Shown here piece after piece: positions 7,062 to 16,340 of a stretch of DNA of 64,000 nucleotides. Source of the DNA: Streptomyces luteolifulvus. GTDB taxonomy: Bacteria; Actinomycetota; Actinomycetes; Streptomycetales; Streptomycetaceae. Both the position numbers and the translations under genes were made by a program. The stretch lies in assembly GCF_008806595.1 (NCBI RefSeq), contig NZ_VZRB01000007.1, positions 1 through 64,000 on the forward strand, given 5' to 3'. Within the stretch, counting starts at the first letter, position 1. Each line of letters opens with the position of its first letter. The notes under the pieces were generated by a model. It was not told the origin of the DNA. It ran no database searches and saw only the letters and a program-made list of their open reading frames with translations.

Positions 7062-8309
7062 CTACTCGTTGGCCGCGCGTGGCCGGTCCCCGTCCTCGTA
7101 CTGGTCGAAGAGCGGCGTACGCCCGCGCTCTCGGGCACGGCGGGCGGAGGCGGCGCGACGGGCGTCACTGCGGCCGTCCGCCGCCGGCCTGTCCTCCGCG
7201 GGGGACGGCTCCTCCGCTCCCCCGTCGCGCGCGCCGGGCTCCGCTTCCTGTTCCTGCTCCTGGTCCGGAGGCACCGAGCTGGACCGCGCCGAGCTCCACG
7301 CGTCCGCCGCTCCGAGATCCACATCGGCGGTGGCCCGCGGCGCGACCGGAGCGGTCACATACGTCGGCAGCGGCACCGGCACCGGGTCCCAGCTGTCCCC
7401 GTGTCCCGGCCCGCGCTGCCGCTCGCGCTGCTGGTCGACCCACTCGGCGTGGTCGGTCTGCTCGACGAGCGCCCGGCGGTCCGCGGCGAGCGCCGACATC
7501 CCGGGATCCACCTCCGGCTCGGGCCCCTCGTCCGGCTCCGCCGCCTCCGCGCCGGTGTCCGCGGCCGTCGGGCGACGGCGCGGCTGGCGTGCGCGCTCCC
7601 GCAGTCGCTGTGCGGCGGCCTCGGCCCGGCGCCGGTCCATCTGGTAGGCGAATCGGCGGCGTTCCTGGGCCCGCAGATGCGCGATGTACGCACTGAGCAG
7701 TACGGCGGGTACGCCGGGCGCCCAGAGGAACGCGAGCCCGCCGACCGCGGCAACGATCGCGCCGAGGGTGAACGCGAGGAAGAGCATCACGGTGGTACGC
7801 CGACGGCGCGCGAGCACCTTCGTACGCCGGGCCCGCGCGGCGGCCGCCTCCGCACTGGCATCCCGCCGGGCGGCCGGCACCCGCTTCCGCTGCGGTGCGC
7901 GTCCCCGAGCCCGCTCCTGGTCCCGGACCTGGTCCCGGACCTGTTCACGAACCTGGTCCCGTACCTGTTCGCGCGCCGGTTCCGCCCTTCCCGCGCCGCC
8001 CTGCGGCTCGACGGCCGCGTGGGTCTGCTTACGGGTCGGGGGCATGGCGAAGGACCGGACGTCCACCGAATCGGTGACCGCGCCCGGCTCCTCGGCGCTG
8101 GGCTCCCCCTCGTCGGTGGAGCGCGCCCGCAGGTCCTTGGCGTACCGGCGCTCCATCCCCGCCCGTCCGGACAGCAACCGGATGGCTGTGCTGAAGCGTT
8201 CCGTCGGACGGGCCTCGTTCAGCTCGTCCTGCCTACGGAGCCACATCGGCACCAGGTAGGCGGCCCAGGCCCCGACAATGACTGCGTAGATGAGGCCGCT
8301 GCTGCTCAC
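7062..8309 (-). CDS. sepX: divisome membrane protein SepX (GlpR-like)
   Basis: This is a 415-aa membrane protein matching the actinobacterial SepX/GlpR type. There is one N-terminal transmembrane helix (SGLIYAVIVGAWAAYLVPMW) and a charged cytoplasmic stretch. A second hydrophobic region at about residues 172–208 holds two helices (TVMLFLAFTLGAIVAAVGGL, then LSAYIAHL), followed by a long acidic, Arg/Ala-rich tail. SepX is a known Streptomyces septation protein, and its corynebacterial counterpart GlpR is the membrane receptor of the MoeA-like protein Glp. Here it lies downstream of rimJ and moeA on the same strand, matching that relationship. Residues ~112–131 are a heptad-like R-D/E-Q-V repeat encoded by near-identical DNA units. 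The start is GTG 8309. Confidence 0.85.
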   Translation of the reverse strand: MSSSGLIYAVIVGAWAAYLVPMWLRRQDELNEARPTERFSTAIRLLSGRAGMERRYAKDLRARSTDEGEPSAEEPGAVTDSVDVRSFAMPPTRKQTHAAVEPQGGAGRAEPAREQVRDQVREQVRDQVRDQERARGRAPQRKRVPAARRDASAEAAAARARRTKVLARRRRTTVMLFLAFTLGAIVAAVGGLAFLWAPGVPAVLLSAYIAHLRAQERRRFAYQMDRRRAEAAAQRLRERARQPRRRPTAADTGAEAAEPDEGPEPEVDPGMSALAADRRALVEQTDHAEWVDQQRERQRGPGHGDSWDPVPVPLPTYVTAPVAPRATADVDLGAADAWSSARSSSVPPDQEQEQEAEPGARDGGAEEPSPAEDRPAADGRSDARRAASARRARERGRTPLFDQYEDGDRPRAANE

Positions 8310-8508
8310 GCCTCACACGGTAGAGGGATTTACGTGAGGCCATCCGCCAATTGAGCCGGTGTGTCGCACGATCTGGCTGATATTTCGAGCTTTTTTTGTG
8401 AGCGATGCGATCACTAGGCCACCGAAGGTAGCGAATTCAGCACCCCGAGACGGTCATCCGTCGATCACTTTCGAACATTTATTCAATTTCCCGGCTTTGC
8501 GGGATGGG
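8310..8508. promoter_or_regulatory. AT-richer upstream region of sepX with inverted repeat
   Basis: This 199-bp gap is notably lower in GC than its surroundings and holds the sepX promoter if sepX is transcribed independently. A perfect 7-bp dyad, GCCTCAC (8310–8316) and GTGAGGC (8334–8340), touches the sepX start codon and could mask its ribosome site or bind a regulator. I see no convincing −10/−35 pair. Confidence 0.4.
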
Positions 8509-9123
8509 CTATGCCGGATTGTCGTGGGGCGTACTCCGGGATCGTGCCCGCTGCCAGCGCCTCAGCAAACCGTCCGGCACCTCTTCCGCGGTGAGCGCGA
8601 AGACGAGGTGGTCGCGCCAGGCACCGTCGATGTGGAGATAACGGGGCCTGAGCCCCTCCTCGCGGAATCCGAGTTTCTCCACCACCCGGCGGCTCGGCCC
8701 GTTCTCCGGGCGAATGCAGACCTCGATGCGGTGGAGTCCGACGGTCCGGAAACAGTGGTCCACGGCGAGCGCCACGGACGTCGGCATCACACCCCGGCCG
8801 GCCACCGCCTCGTCCACCCAGTAGCCGACATGCCCGGAACACATCGAGCCCCAGGTGATCCCGGCGACCGTCAACTGCCCCACCAGCCGCCCCTGGTACT
8901 CGATGACGAACGGCAGCATCCGACCCGCGTTCGCCTCGGAGCGCAGATGCCTGACCATCTGGCGATAGGTGGGCCGGTGGGTGATCGGCCCGGCCGGCGT
9001 GGGCGGCGGAATGGTCGCCTCCCAGGGGCGCAGCCACTCCCGGTTGCGCCGGTTGACCTCGCGCCACGCCCGCTGGTCGCGCAGCTTTATCGGCCGGAGG
9101 ACGACATCGCCGTCCGCCAGCAC
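8509..9123 (-). CDS. rimJ: GNAT-family N-acetyltransferase, RimJ-like
   Basis: This is a 204-aa acetyltransferase of the RimJ/RimL branch, which acetylates protein N-termini. It shows the RimJ opening VVLRPIKLRDQRAWREVNRR. The acetyl-CoA site is the segment AGRGVMPTSVALAVDHCF (the RGxG/A-type loop). The C-terminal motif NGPSRRVVEKLGFREEGL precedes the RDHLVFAL end. The listed start is GTG 9123, but the frame continues upstream (NRPSWPV) to a CTG at 9147 overlapping the moaB stop, so the protein may be 8 residues longer. rimJ sits between moaB and sepX in a conserved block also found in mycobacteria (Rv0995). The target protein is unknown. Confidence 0.85.
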   Translation of the reverse strand: MLADGDVVLRPIKLRDQRAWREVNRRNREWLRPWEATIPPPTPAGPITHRPTYRQMVRHLRSEANAGRMLPFVIEYQGRLVGQLTVAGITWGSMCSGHVGYWVDEAVAGRGVMPTSVALAVDHCFRTVGLHRIEVCIRPENGPSRRVVEKLGFREEGLRPRYLHIDGAWRDHLVFALTAEEVPDGLLRRWQRARSRSTPHDNPA

Positions 9124-9143
9124 GACGGGCCAGGATGGGCGGT

Positions 9144-9659
9144 TCAGCTCGCACCCCCACTGCCGGCGGCGGGTCTGGGGTGGTCACCGCCGCGGATCTG
9201 GTCCACGGCGTGCACCAGCAGCGGCTCCAGAACGGCGAGGCCGTCCTTCACCCCGCCGGTGGAACCGGGCAGGTTGACGATCAGGGTCCGCCGCGCCACT
9301 CCGGCCAGTCCCCGGGAGAGCGCCGCGGCCGGCACCTTCTCCCGGCCGAACGCCCTGATGGCCTCCGCGATGCCCGGCACCTCGTAGTCGATCACCTCGC
9401 GGGTCGCCTCCGGTGTGCGGTCGGTGGGCGAGATGCCGGTGCCGCCGGTGGTCAGGACGACGTCGTACCCGGCCTCGACGCCGGCGCGCAGGGCGGCCTC
9501 GACGGGGTCACCGTCCGGCACGACCTGCGGTCCGTCGGCGGTGAAGCCGAAGCTCTTGAGGCCCGCGGCGATCAGCGGGCCACCCTTGTCCTCGTACACA
9601 CCCGCGGCGGCGCGATTGGAGGCGGTCACGACCAGCGCGCGGTACGCCCCGGTGGTCAT
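9144..9659 (-). CDS. moaB: molybdopterin adenylyltransferase-type protein MoaB/Mog
   Basis: This is a 171-aa protein of the MoaB/MogA fold, acting in the late steps of molybdenum cofactor synthesis (adenylylation of molybdopterin). The nucleotide/molybdopterin-binding motif [20 protein letters not shown] is intact, as is NLPGSTGGV near the C-terminus. The start ATG 9659 overlaps the stop of moaC (ATGA), so translation is coupled. A longer upstream reading of this frame overlaps moaC and is not likely to be used. Neighbours moaC and moeA support the assignment. Confidence 0.92.
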   Translation of the reverse strand: MTTGAYRALVVTASNRAAAGVYEDKGGPLIAAGLKSFGFTADGPQVVPDGDPVEAALRAGVEAGYDVVLTTGGTGISPTDRTPEATREVIDYEVPGIAEAIRAFGREKVPAAALSRGLAGVARRTLIVNLPGSTGGVKDGLAVLEPLLVHAVDQIRGGDHPRPAAGSGGAS

Positions 9660-10135
9660 GCCCGGCTCCAGTCGCCCGACTTGCCGCCCGTCTTCTCCTC
9701 CACCCGTACGTCCGTGATGACCGCTCCCTTGTCGACCGCCTTGACCATGTCGATCACGGTGAGCGCGGCGACGGAGACCGCGGTGAGGGCCTCCATCTCG
9801 ACGCCCGTACGGTCCGTCGTCCTGACCGTGGCCGAGATCTCCACGGCGTCGTCCGCGACCGACAGATCCAGTTTCACACCGGACACCGACAACGGGTGGC
9901 ACAGCGGAATCAGATCCGGCGTCCGCTTGGCGCCCATGATCCCCGCGATCCGCGCGGTGGCCAGGGCGTCTCCCTTGGGCACCCCCTCGCCGCGCAGCAG
10001 CTCGACCACGCGGGGCGAGACCAGGACGCGTCCGCTGGCGCGGGCGGTGCGCGCGGTCACGTCCTTCCCGGATACGTCGACCATCCGGGCGGCGCCCGCG
10101 TCGTCGAGGTGCGTCAGTCGGTCCTGCGTACTCAT
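9656..10135 (-). CDS. moaC: cyclic pyranopterin monophosphate synthase MoaC
   Basis: This is a 159-aa enzyme converting the cyclic GTP derivative made by MoaA into cPMP, the first molybdenum-cofactor intermediate. The two family signatures are present: [17 protein letters not shown], with the catalytic Lys/His region, and [32 protein letters not shown] marks the N-terminus. The start chosen is ATG 10135; an upstream extension to 10288 lacks family similarity. The stop overlaps the moaB start by four bases. No moaA is visible in the window, so the rest of the pathway is encoded elsewhere. Confidence 0.93.
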   Translation of the reverse strand: MSTQDRLTHLDDAGAARMVDVSGKDVTARTARASGRVLVSPRVVELLRGEGVPKGDALATARIAGIMGAKRTPDLIPLCHPLSVSGVKLDLSVADDAVEISATVRTTDRTGVEMEALTAVSVAALTVIDMVKAVDKGAVITDVRVEEKTGGKSGDWSRA

Positions 10136-10245
10136 GGTGTGCGGCGCTCCCGGTCCCGGCCCGCCCCGGTGCGGCGCGCGGGCCTGTTGTGCGCGACACG
10201 GTACCCCCATGTCGGGGCGGGCAACCGAGCAGGACCGCGGCGCGA

Positions 10246-10304
10246 ACGGGCACGCGCGCGTGCGCTCAGCCACTGCGGACGGGCACACGCGCCCGCGCTC
10301 AGCC
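10246..10304. repeat. 26-bp direct repeats at the moeA stop codon
   Basis: Two copies of ACGGGCACxCGCG...GCTCAGCC lie at 10246–10271 and 10279–10304, with a 33-bp period and a few mismatches. The second copy contains the moeA stop codon (complement of TCA at 10299–10301). Confidence 0.7.
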
Positions 10305-11621
10305 GAGCAGAACGACCTCGACCTCGGTGCCGGGCTCGACGGACTCGACGTCCTCGGGGACGACGATCAGCGCGTCCGCCTGCGCGAGGGCCGCGACCAG
10401 GTGGGATCCGGCACCGCCGACCGGGCTGACCGTGCCCTCGGCGTACGCCCCGCGCAGGAACTGTCTGCGCCCCTTCGGCGAGGTCAGCGCCTTGTCCGCG
10501 GTCAGCTTCGCCCGGGTCGTCGGCCGGTGGACGTCGGCGAGCCCCATGAGGGTGCGGATGGCGGGGCGCACGAACAGCTCGAAGGAGACGTACGACGACA
10601 CGGGGTTGCCGGGGAGCGCGAGCAGCGGCGTGTGGTCGGGGCCGATGGAGCCGAAGCCCTGGGGCTTGCCGGGCTGCATGGCGATCTTGCGGAACTCGAT
10701 GCCGCTGCCGGGCTCGTCCTCGTCGCCGACGGAGGACAGGGCCTCCTTGACGACGTCGTACGCCCCCACGCTCACGCCGCCCGTGGTGACCAGGAGGTCG
10801 GCGCGGACCAGCTGGTCCTCGATGGTGGACCGGAGCGTCTCGGCGTCGTCGGCGACTCCGCCCACGCGGTAGGCGATGGCGCCGGCGTCGCGGGCGGCGG
10901 CGGTGAGGGCGAAGCTGTTGGAGTCGTGGATCTGACCGCTGCCCAGTTTCTCGCCGGGCTGGACGAGTTCGCTGCCGGTGGACATGACGACCACGCGCGG
11001 GCGCGGGCGCACCCGGACGGTGCCGCGTCCGATCGCGGCGAGCAGGGCGATCTGCGGCGGGCCGAGAACCGTGCCCGCCACTAGGGCGCGGTCTCCCGCC
11101 TTGACGTCGCTGCCCTGCGCGCGCACATGCGCGCGTGCTTCTGCGGGCCGGTACACACGCACCTGGCCCTCGGCGCCCTCGGGGGCCAGCGCACGAGCGC
11201 GCATCCCGGTCACCGGGCCCTCCCCGAGGCCCCCGTCGGTCCACTCCACGGGCACGACGGCCTCCGCGCCGGACGGCAGCGGGGCTCCGGTCATGATGCG
11301 GGCGGTCTGGCCGGGGCCCACCTGAAGCAGCTCGGCCTGGCCGGCCGCGACGTCCCCGACGACCTCCAGGACGGCGGGGAACTCCTCGCTCGCGCCCGCG
11401 ACATCCGCGACCCGGACCGCGTACCCGTCCATGGAGCTGTTGTCGAAGGGCGGCAGGGACACCGGCACCGTGACGTCGTCGACCAGGACGCAGCCCTGGG
11501 CGTCGAGCAGTTGCAGCTCGATGGGATCGAGGGGGCGGACGGTGGCGAGGATGTCCTCCAGATGCTCGTCCACCGACCAGAGGTGGTCCTGACCGGCGGT
11601 GGGGGGCGCGGCGCTGCTCAA
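10299..11621 (-). CDS. moeA: molybdopterin molybdotransferase MoeA / gephyrin-like Glp
   Basis: This 440-aa protein has the full MoeA architecture. The N-terminal substrate motif is [14 protein letters not shown], followed by [18 protein letters not shown]. The central MPT-binding domain has [12 protein letters not shown] and [13 protein letters not shown], and [14 protein letters not shown] leads to the C-terminal β-barrel. MoeA inserts molybdate into adenylylated molybdopterin. In Corynebacterium a MoeA paralogue called Glp works in cell division with the membrane receptor GlpR. The presence of sepX in the same block means this copy could serve that role; sequence alone does not separate the two. 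galU ends 5 bp upstream, so the two are probably cotranscribed. Confidence 0.93.
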   Translation of the reverse strand: MSSAAPPTAGQDHLWSVDEHLEDILATVRPLDPIELQLLDAQGCVLVDDVTVPVSLPPFDNSSMDGYAVRVADVAGASEEFPAVLEVVGDVAAGQAELLQVGPGQTARIMTGAPLPSGAEAVVPVEWTDGGLGEGPVTGMRARALAPEGAEGQVRVYRPAEARAHVRAQGSDVKAGDRALVAGTVLGPPQIALLAAIGRGTVRVRPRPRVVVMSTGSELVQPGEKLGSGQIHDSNSFALTAAARDAGAIAYRVGGVADDAETLRSTIEDQLVRADLLVTTGGVSVGAYDVVKEALSSVGDEDEPGSGIEFRKIAMQPGKPQGFGSIGPDHTPLLALPGNPVSSYVSFELFVRPAIRTLMGLADVHRPTTRAKLTADKALTSPKGRRQFLRGAYAEGTVSPVGGAGSHLVAALAQADALIVVPEDVESVEPGTEVEVVLLG

Positions 11622-11626
11622 CGTTG

Positions 11627-12529
11627 CTACATCTCCTCGGCTACGTAACTGCGAAGCCAGGTCCGGAACTCCTGGCCCAGGTCTTCACGTTCGCATGCGA
11701 GTCTGACAATGGCACGCAGGTAGTCGCCTCGGTCGCCGGTGTCATAGCGCCGGCCCTTGAAGACGACGCCGTGGACCGGGCCTCCGGCCTTCTCGTCGTC
11801 GGCGAGCTGCTGGAGGGCGTCGGTGAGCTGGATCTCGCCGCCGCGGCCCGGCTCGGTCTTGTGCAGTATGCCGAAGATGGCCGGGTCGAGGACGTAACGG
11901 CCGATGATCGCGTAGTTGGACGGGGCGTCCGCCACGTCCGGCTTCTCGACCAGGCCGGTCACCTTGACGACGTCGCCGTCCTGGGTCGGCTCCACGGCCG
12001 CGCAGCCGTAGAGGTGGATCTGCTCCGGAGCGACCTCCATGAGCGCGACGACGCTGCCGCCCCGCTGCTCCTGGACCTCGACCATGCGTGCGAGCAGCGG
12101 GTCGCGCGGGTCGATCAGGTCGTCGCCGAGCAGGACGGCGAAGGGTTCGTTGCCGACGTGGGGGGCCGCGCACAGGACGGCGTGACCGAGACCCCTGGGG
12201 TCGCCCTGACGCACGTAGTGCATGGTCGCGAGGTCGCTCGACTCCTGGACCTTGGCCAGCCGCTCGGCGTCGCCCTTCTTCTCCAGGGCGGACTCGAGCT
12301 CGTAGTTGCGGTCGAAGTGGTCCTCGAGGGGCCGCTTGTTGCGGCCTGTGATCATGAGGACGTCGTCGAGGCCCGCGGCCACGGCCTCCTCGACCACATA
12401 CTGGATCGCCGGCTTGTCGACGACCGGCAGCATCTCCTTGGGAGTGGCCTTGGTGGCAGGAAGGAACCGGGTGCCGAGGCCTGCTGCGGGGATGACAGCC
12501 TTGCTGATCCTGGGGTGCGACTGGGTCAT
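11627..12529 (-). CDS. galU: UTP–glucose-1-phosphate uridylyltransferase
   Basis: This is a 300-aa enzyme making UDP-glucose from UTP and glucose-1-phosphate for cell-wall and polysaccharide synthesis. The nucleotide-binding signature GLGTRFLPATKATPKEMLP lies near the N-terminus, with VDKPAIQYVVEEAV after it. FAVLLGDDLI contains the metal-binding Asp, and GLVEKP plus the YVLDPAIF segment match bacterial GalU. The length is typical. It is the first gene of the minus-strand block galU-moeA-(moaC-moaB-rimJ-sepX) and is divergent from the cyclo-ligase gene 92 bp away. Confidence 0.95.
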   Translation of the reverse strand: MTQSHPRISKAVIPAAGLGTRFLPATKATPKEMLPVVDKPAIQYVVEEAVAAGLDDVLMITGRNKRPLEDHFDRNYELESALEKKGDAERLAKVQESSDLATMHYVRQGDPRGLGHAVLCAAPHVGNEPFAVLLGDDLIDPRDPLLARMVEVQEQRGGSVVALMEVAPEQIHLYGCAAVEPTQDGDVVKVTGLVEKPDVADAPSNYAIIGRYVLDPAIFGILHKTEPGRGGEIQLTDALQQLADDEKAGGPVHGVVFKGRRYDTGDRGDYLRAIVRLACEREDLGQEFRTWLRSYVAEEM

Positions 12530-12621
12530 GCCCGCAACCTTATCCGGTGCCTTTGCAGGGAATCTGTAGGTCCGGTTAATTGGCTCTCATATGAGCGCAA
12601 TGGATGGGTACGGGAGCAACT

Positions 12622-13251
12622 TTGAGTCACATCGGACGTCCGGCCGAGCCTGACAAGCGAACGTTGCGGCGAGAATTCCTCGCGGTGAGGAACACGTTGA
12701 CGGCGGATGACGTACGGGAGGCGGCCGCCGCGCTGGCCGAGCGGGCACTGGAGCTGCCCGAGCTGGAGCGGGCGCGCACGGTGGCGGCGTACGTCTCCGT
12801 GGGCACCGAGCCCGGGACCTTGGCGCTGCTGGACACGTTGCGCGCGCGGGGCGTGCGCGTTCTGCTGCCCGCGCTGCTGCCCGACAACGACCTGGACTGG
12901 GGCGCGTACGCCGGGGAGGGCTCCCTCGCGCGCGTGCAACACGGCGGCAGGATGGCGCTCTTCGAGCCCGCCGGCGAGCGCCTCGGCCCGGATGCCGTGA
13001 CGACGGCCGACGTGGTCCTGCTGCCGGGTCTCGCGGTCGACGCGCGCGGCATGCGGCTCGGACGCGGCGGCGGGTCGTACGACCGGGTGCTCACCCGGCT
13101 GGAGCAGGCGGGCGCCCGTCCCGCGCTGGTGGTGCTGCTGTACGACTCCGAGGTCGTCGGGCGGGTCCCCGCAGAGGAGCACGACCAGCCGGTGCACGCG
13201 GTGGTGACGCCGTCCGGTGTGCGCCGGTTCGGAGCGGATGTGCCGCACTGA
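12622..13251 (+). CDS. 5-formyltetrahydrofolate cyclo-ligase
   Basis: This is a cytosolic enzyme of ~209 aa that converts 5-formyl-THF to 5,10-methenyl-THF using ATP. Motifs are DKRTLRREFLAVRN at the N-terminus, the folate-pocket region YVSVGTEPGT, and the diagnostic LLPGLAVDARGMRLGRGGG followed by SYDRVL. I prefer TTG 12622 because GGGAG lies five bases upstream; ATG 12604 would add six residues. It is divergent from galU, as in mycobacteria (Rv0992c next to Rv0993). A perfect palindromic terminator follows. Confidence 0.92.
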   Translation: MSHIGRPAEPDKRTLRREFLAVRNTLTADDVREAAAALAERALELPELERARTVAAYVSVGTEPGTLALLDTLRARGVRVLLPALLPDNDLDWGAYAGEGSLARVQHGGRMALFEPAGERLGPDAVTTADVVLLPGLAVDARGMRLGRGGGSYDRVLTRLEQAGARPALVVLLYDSEVVGRVPAEEHDQPVHAVVTPSGVRRFGADVPH

Positions 13252-13265
13252 GAGAGGCGAGCCGG

Positions 13266-13301
13266 AACGGGGCCCGCACACGCGCGTGTGCGGGCCCCGT
13301 T
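13266..13301. terminator. 36-bp perfect palindrome, bidirectional terminator
   Basis: AACGGGGCCCGCACACGC (13266–13283) is followed immediately by its exact reverse complement (13284–13301). It lies between the convergent cyclo-ligase and penicillin-acylase genes, 15 bp past one stop and 18 bp from the other. Confidence 0.85.
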
Positions 13302-13318
13302 CTCATGGCCGTGCCCGC

Positions 13319-16072
13319 TCAGGGCTTCAGCACCAGCGTGTCGCTCGTGCTGTCGTCGACCGCCTTGTCCGAGAAGGACCAGTCCAGCAGTTCACCCTCG
13401 GCCCACCGGCCGGTCTGGTCGGTGTAGTGGGCGCTGTAGGCATGCCCGGAGGCACCGGTGAGGTTGATCCACTTCGACTTGTCGAGGTCGTCGAGGTTGA
13501 CCACCATCCGCATCGACGGCACCCAGACGACGCCGTAGCCGCCGGCCGCGTTCCAGCCGGTCGCGTTGACCGCCGCCTCACCGCCGCTGAGCTTCCACGG
13601 GCCGCGGTTGAGGGCGTACTGCAGGAAGCCGGGGCCGCTCGTGCCCAGGGTCTGGTTCTTCAGGAACAGACGGTGCAGCCGGCCCCAGCTCCAGGTGTCG
13701 ATGTCCTTGCCGAGCTTGGCGGTCAGCTCCCAACGGGCGTCGATCATGGCGCGCCTGAACAGCTGGTCGCGGTCGGTCGCGCCGGGACGGTTGCCGTTCT
13801 TGGGCGTCTGCCACCAGTCGCTGCCCTCGTCGTCCATCAGGCTGCGCACCACCTCGAACCAGCGGTCGCCGCCGTCCGGCTGCGCCTGGTCGGCATCTCG
13901 CCGGCCGCACTCGCGCACCTTCTCCGCCTCGTCCACCGGCCCGGTGGTGTTGACGGGGTCGACCCACAGGCACTGGCCCTTGACCCGCAGTTCCTTGGGC
14001 AGCTTGTTGCCGAAGGCGTGCTTGAGGATGTTGCGCCAGACCGCGTTGAAGTACGCGGCGGCCGCCGAGTCGGCGTCCTGGGTGTAGTCCCAGCCCTCGA
14101 GAAGCTTCTGCGCCTCGCGGACGTCCTTGTCGCCGGTGTCGATCTTCATCAGCTCGGGCACGAGCAGCTTGGCGACCTCACTGCTGTTGTCGAGCTGCAT
14201 CTGGCGCATGTCGTCGGTGGAGATCTTGCCGCCGCCGTCGATCTTCTGCTCGATCAGATCGGTGATCCGCTGGCTGCGGGCGCCGTAGCCCCAGTCGGTG
14301 GTGAGCGTGTGGGGGTACTCGTCCTCGTCGATCACGGCCTGGTTGGCGGTGACGATGTAGCCGCGCTTCGGGTCGTACTCGTACGGCAGCTCGTCCTGGT
14401 CGATGTAGCCGGTCCAGGCGTACCGGGGGTCCCAGCCCGGCGCGGGGACCGAGCCGTTGTGGCCCTTCGCGCGCGTGGGGATCTTTCCGGGCAGGGTGTA
14501 GCCGATGTGGTCCTCGGTGTCGGCGTAGACCAGGTTCTGCGAGGGCACGTCGAACAGCCGGGCCGCGGCGCGGAAGTCGTCCCAGCCGGCCGCCCTGTCG
14601 ATCGCGAAGACGGCGTCCATGGAGGTGCCCGGGTCCAGCGCGGTCCACTTCAGCGCGATGCCGTAGCCGTCGCCCCGGTCGGGGGCCGCGGTGTCGACGG
14701 TGGCCTTCCTGCCGACCTTGACGAGCTCGTCGTCACGGTCGGACAGCAGCGGTCCGTTGTTGGTCGTGCGGACGACGATCTTCTCGGGCTCCCCGCCGGC
14801 GACCTTGATGGTCTCCTCGCGGGAGGTGAAGGGCTTCACCTTGCCGTCGTACAGGTAGCCGTCGCCGCTGAGCTTCTCCAGGTAGAGGTCGGTGACGTCG
14901 ACCCCGGAGTTGGTCATGCCCCAGGCGATGTTCCGGTTGTGGCCGATGATCACACCGGGCAGGCCCGCGAAGGTGTAGCCGCTGACGTCGTACTGGCACT
15001 TGGCGGAGACGGTGCGGCAGTGCAGGCCCATCTGGTACCAGACGGACGGCAGCGAAGGACCGAGGTGCGGGTCGTTGGCCAGCAGCGGTTTGCCGCTGAT
15101 GGTGTATTCGCCGGAGACGGCCCAGGCGTTGGAGCCGATGCCGTTGCCGTTCACACCGACGGCCGCGGGGACGTCGTCGAGGACCCGGTAGAGGCCGGAC
15201 AGCTGGCTCTGCAGGGCCGAAGCGCCGGTGCCCGTGGAGGTGCCGGTGGAGGTGCCCGAGGAGCCGCTCGTGGACGTGCCCCCGTTCTGCGCGTACGCCC
15301 CGGCGACGTCGTCGTACCGGCCCTCCTGGACGATCGCGGCGTTCCGGCTGTACGGGTACTGCGGGTACAGGTCGGCGATCTGCTTGGGGCCGAGGCGGCT
15401 GGTCATCAGGGCGCGGTCGATCTCGTCCTGCATGTTGCCGCGCAGGTCCCAGGCCATCGCCTTCAGCCAGGAGACGGAGTCGACCGGCGTCCACTGGGCG
15501 GGCTTGTAGTCGTTGGTGAAGCCCAGCGCCGCGTACTCCAGGGAGATGTCCTTGCCCGCCTTGCCCTCCAGGTAGGCGTTGACTCCCTTGGCGTAGGCCC
15601 GCAGGTACTTCTTGGTGGACGCGGACAGCTTGGTGTCGTACTCCTGCTTCGCGACGCGGTCCCAGCCCAGGGTGCGCAGGAACTCGTCGTTGTCGACCTG
15701 GCTCTTGCCGAACATCTCCGACAGGCGCCCGGAGGTCATGTGCCGGCGCACGTCCATCTCGTAGAACCGGTCCTGCGCCTGGACGTAGCCCTGCGCCATG
15801 AACAGGTCCTCGTCGGAGGACGCGTAGATCTGCGGGATGCCGTAGCCGTCGCGCCGGACGTCGACCGGCCCCGACAGGCCCTCCAGCGTGATCGAGCCCT
15901 TGGTCTGGGGGAAGGAGGCACGGACGGTGCTGATCGACCAGTAGGCCCCGTAGGCGCAGCCGCCGATGAGTGCCAGCACCAGGACAAGCACGACCAAACG
16001 GGCTTTGCGCCCCTTCTTCCTGCCGGACTTGCCGGGCTTCTGACCCGATGAGGCGGTGGTGTTCGGGGGCAT
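13319..16072 (-). CDS. penicillin acylase family protein (Ntn hydrolase)
   Basis: This is a 917-aa amidohydrolase precursor. A basic N-terminus and one transmembrane segment (ARLVVLVLVLALIGGCAYGA) place it at or outside the membrane. The α-subunit region carries RDGYGIPQIYASSDEDLFMA and QGYVQAQDRFYEMDV. A Ser/Thr/Gly-rich linker lies near residue 285. The β-subunit begins at NGIGSNAWAVSG, whose Ser314 is the expected N-terminal nucleophile after self-cleavage, followed by LLANDPHLG. Family members cleave β-lactam side chains, acyl-homoserine lactones or other amides; the substrate here is not predictable. ATG 16072 starts the conserved protein; the longer upstream frame is unlikely. Confidence 0.9.
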   Translation of the reverse strand: MPPNTTASSGQKPGKSGRKKGRKARLVVLVLVLALIGGCAYGAYWSISTVRASFPQTKGSITLEGLSGPVDVRRDGYGIPQIYASSDEDLFMAQGYVQAQDRFYEMDVRRHMTSGRLSEMFGKSQVDNDEFLRTLGWDRVAKQEYDTKLSASTKKYLRAYAKGVNAYLEGKAGKDISLEYAALGFTNDYKPAQWTPVDSVSWLKAMAWDLRGNMQDEIDRALMTSRLGPKQIADLYPQYPYSRNAAIVQEGRYDDVAGAYAQNGGTSTSGSSGTSTGTSTGTGASALQSQLSGLYRVLDDVPAAVGVNGNGIGSNAWAVSGEYTISGKPLLANDPHLGPSLPSVWYQMGLHCRTVSAKCQYDVSGYTFAGLPGVIIGHNRNIAWGMTNSGVDVTDLYLEKLSGDGYLYDGKVKPFTSREETIKVAGGEPEKIVVRTTNNGPLLSDRDDELVKVGRKATVDTAAPDRGDGYGIALKWTALDPGTSMDAVFAIDRAAGWDDFRAAARLFDVPSQNLVYADTEDHIGYTLPGKIPTRAKGHNGSVPAPGWDPRYAWTGYIDQDELPYEYDPKRGYIVTANQAVIDEDEYPHTLTTDWGYGARSQRITDLIEQKIDGGGKISTDDMRQMQLDNSSEVAKLLVPELMKIDTGDKDVREAQKLLEGWDYTQDADSAAAAYFNAVWRNILKHAFGNKLPKELRVKGQCLWVDPVNTTGPVDEAEKVRECGRRDADQAQPDGGDRWFEVVRSLMDDEGSDWWQTPKNGNRPGATDRDQLFRRAMIDARWELTAKLGKDIDTWSWGRLHRLFLKNQTLGTSGPGFLQYALNRGPWKLSGGEAAVNATGWNAAGGYGVVWVPSMRMVVNLDDLDKSKWINLTGASGHAYSAHYTDQTGRWAEGELLDWSFSDKAVDDSTSDTLVLKP

Positions 16073-16340
16073 CGCTGTCCTTGCTGTCCTAACGCGAGCG
16101 GCAGGGCGGGCTGTCCTTTTGAATTGGCGCTGGAGCAACCATAGGCGCAGGACCCGGTCCGACTTGACGCGGAGTACGGAACCAGAACGGACGGACGTTC
16201 GATCTCGTCCCCCGAGCGTCAAGAAATCGTCAAGAGTTAGGTAAGGTAACGAACTACTTGGGTGCGGAGTCTCCCGGCTCCGTGTCCGATGGACCTGCGC
16301 TCCACGCGGGAGGCGCGAGGGAGAGGGAAGGGAACGGCCG

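Noticed and set aside
16237-16253. Iron-box-like sequence TTAGGTAAGGTAACGAA
   Set aside because: Only the left half resembles the DmdR/IdeR box; about half of the 19 positions match and the neighbours are not iron genes.
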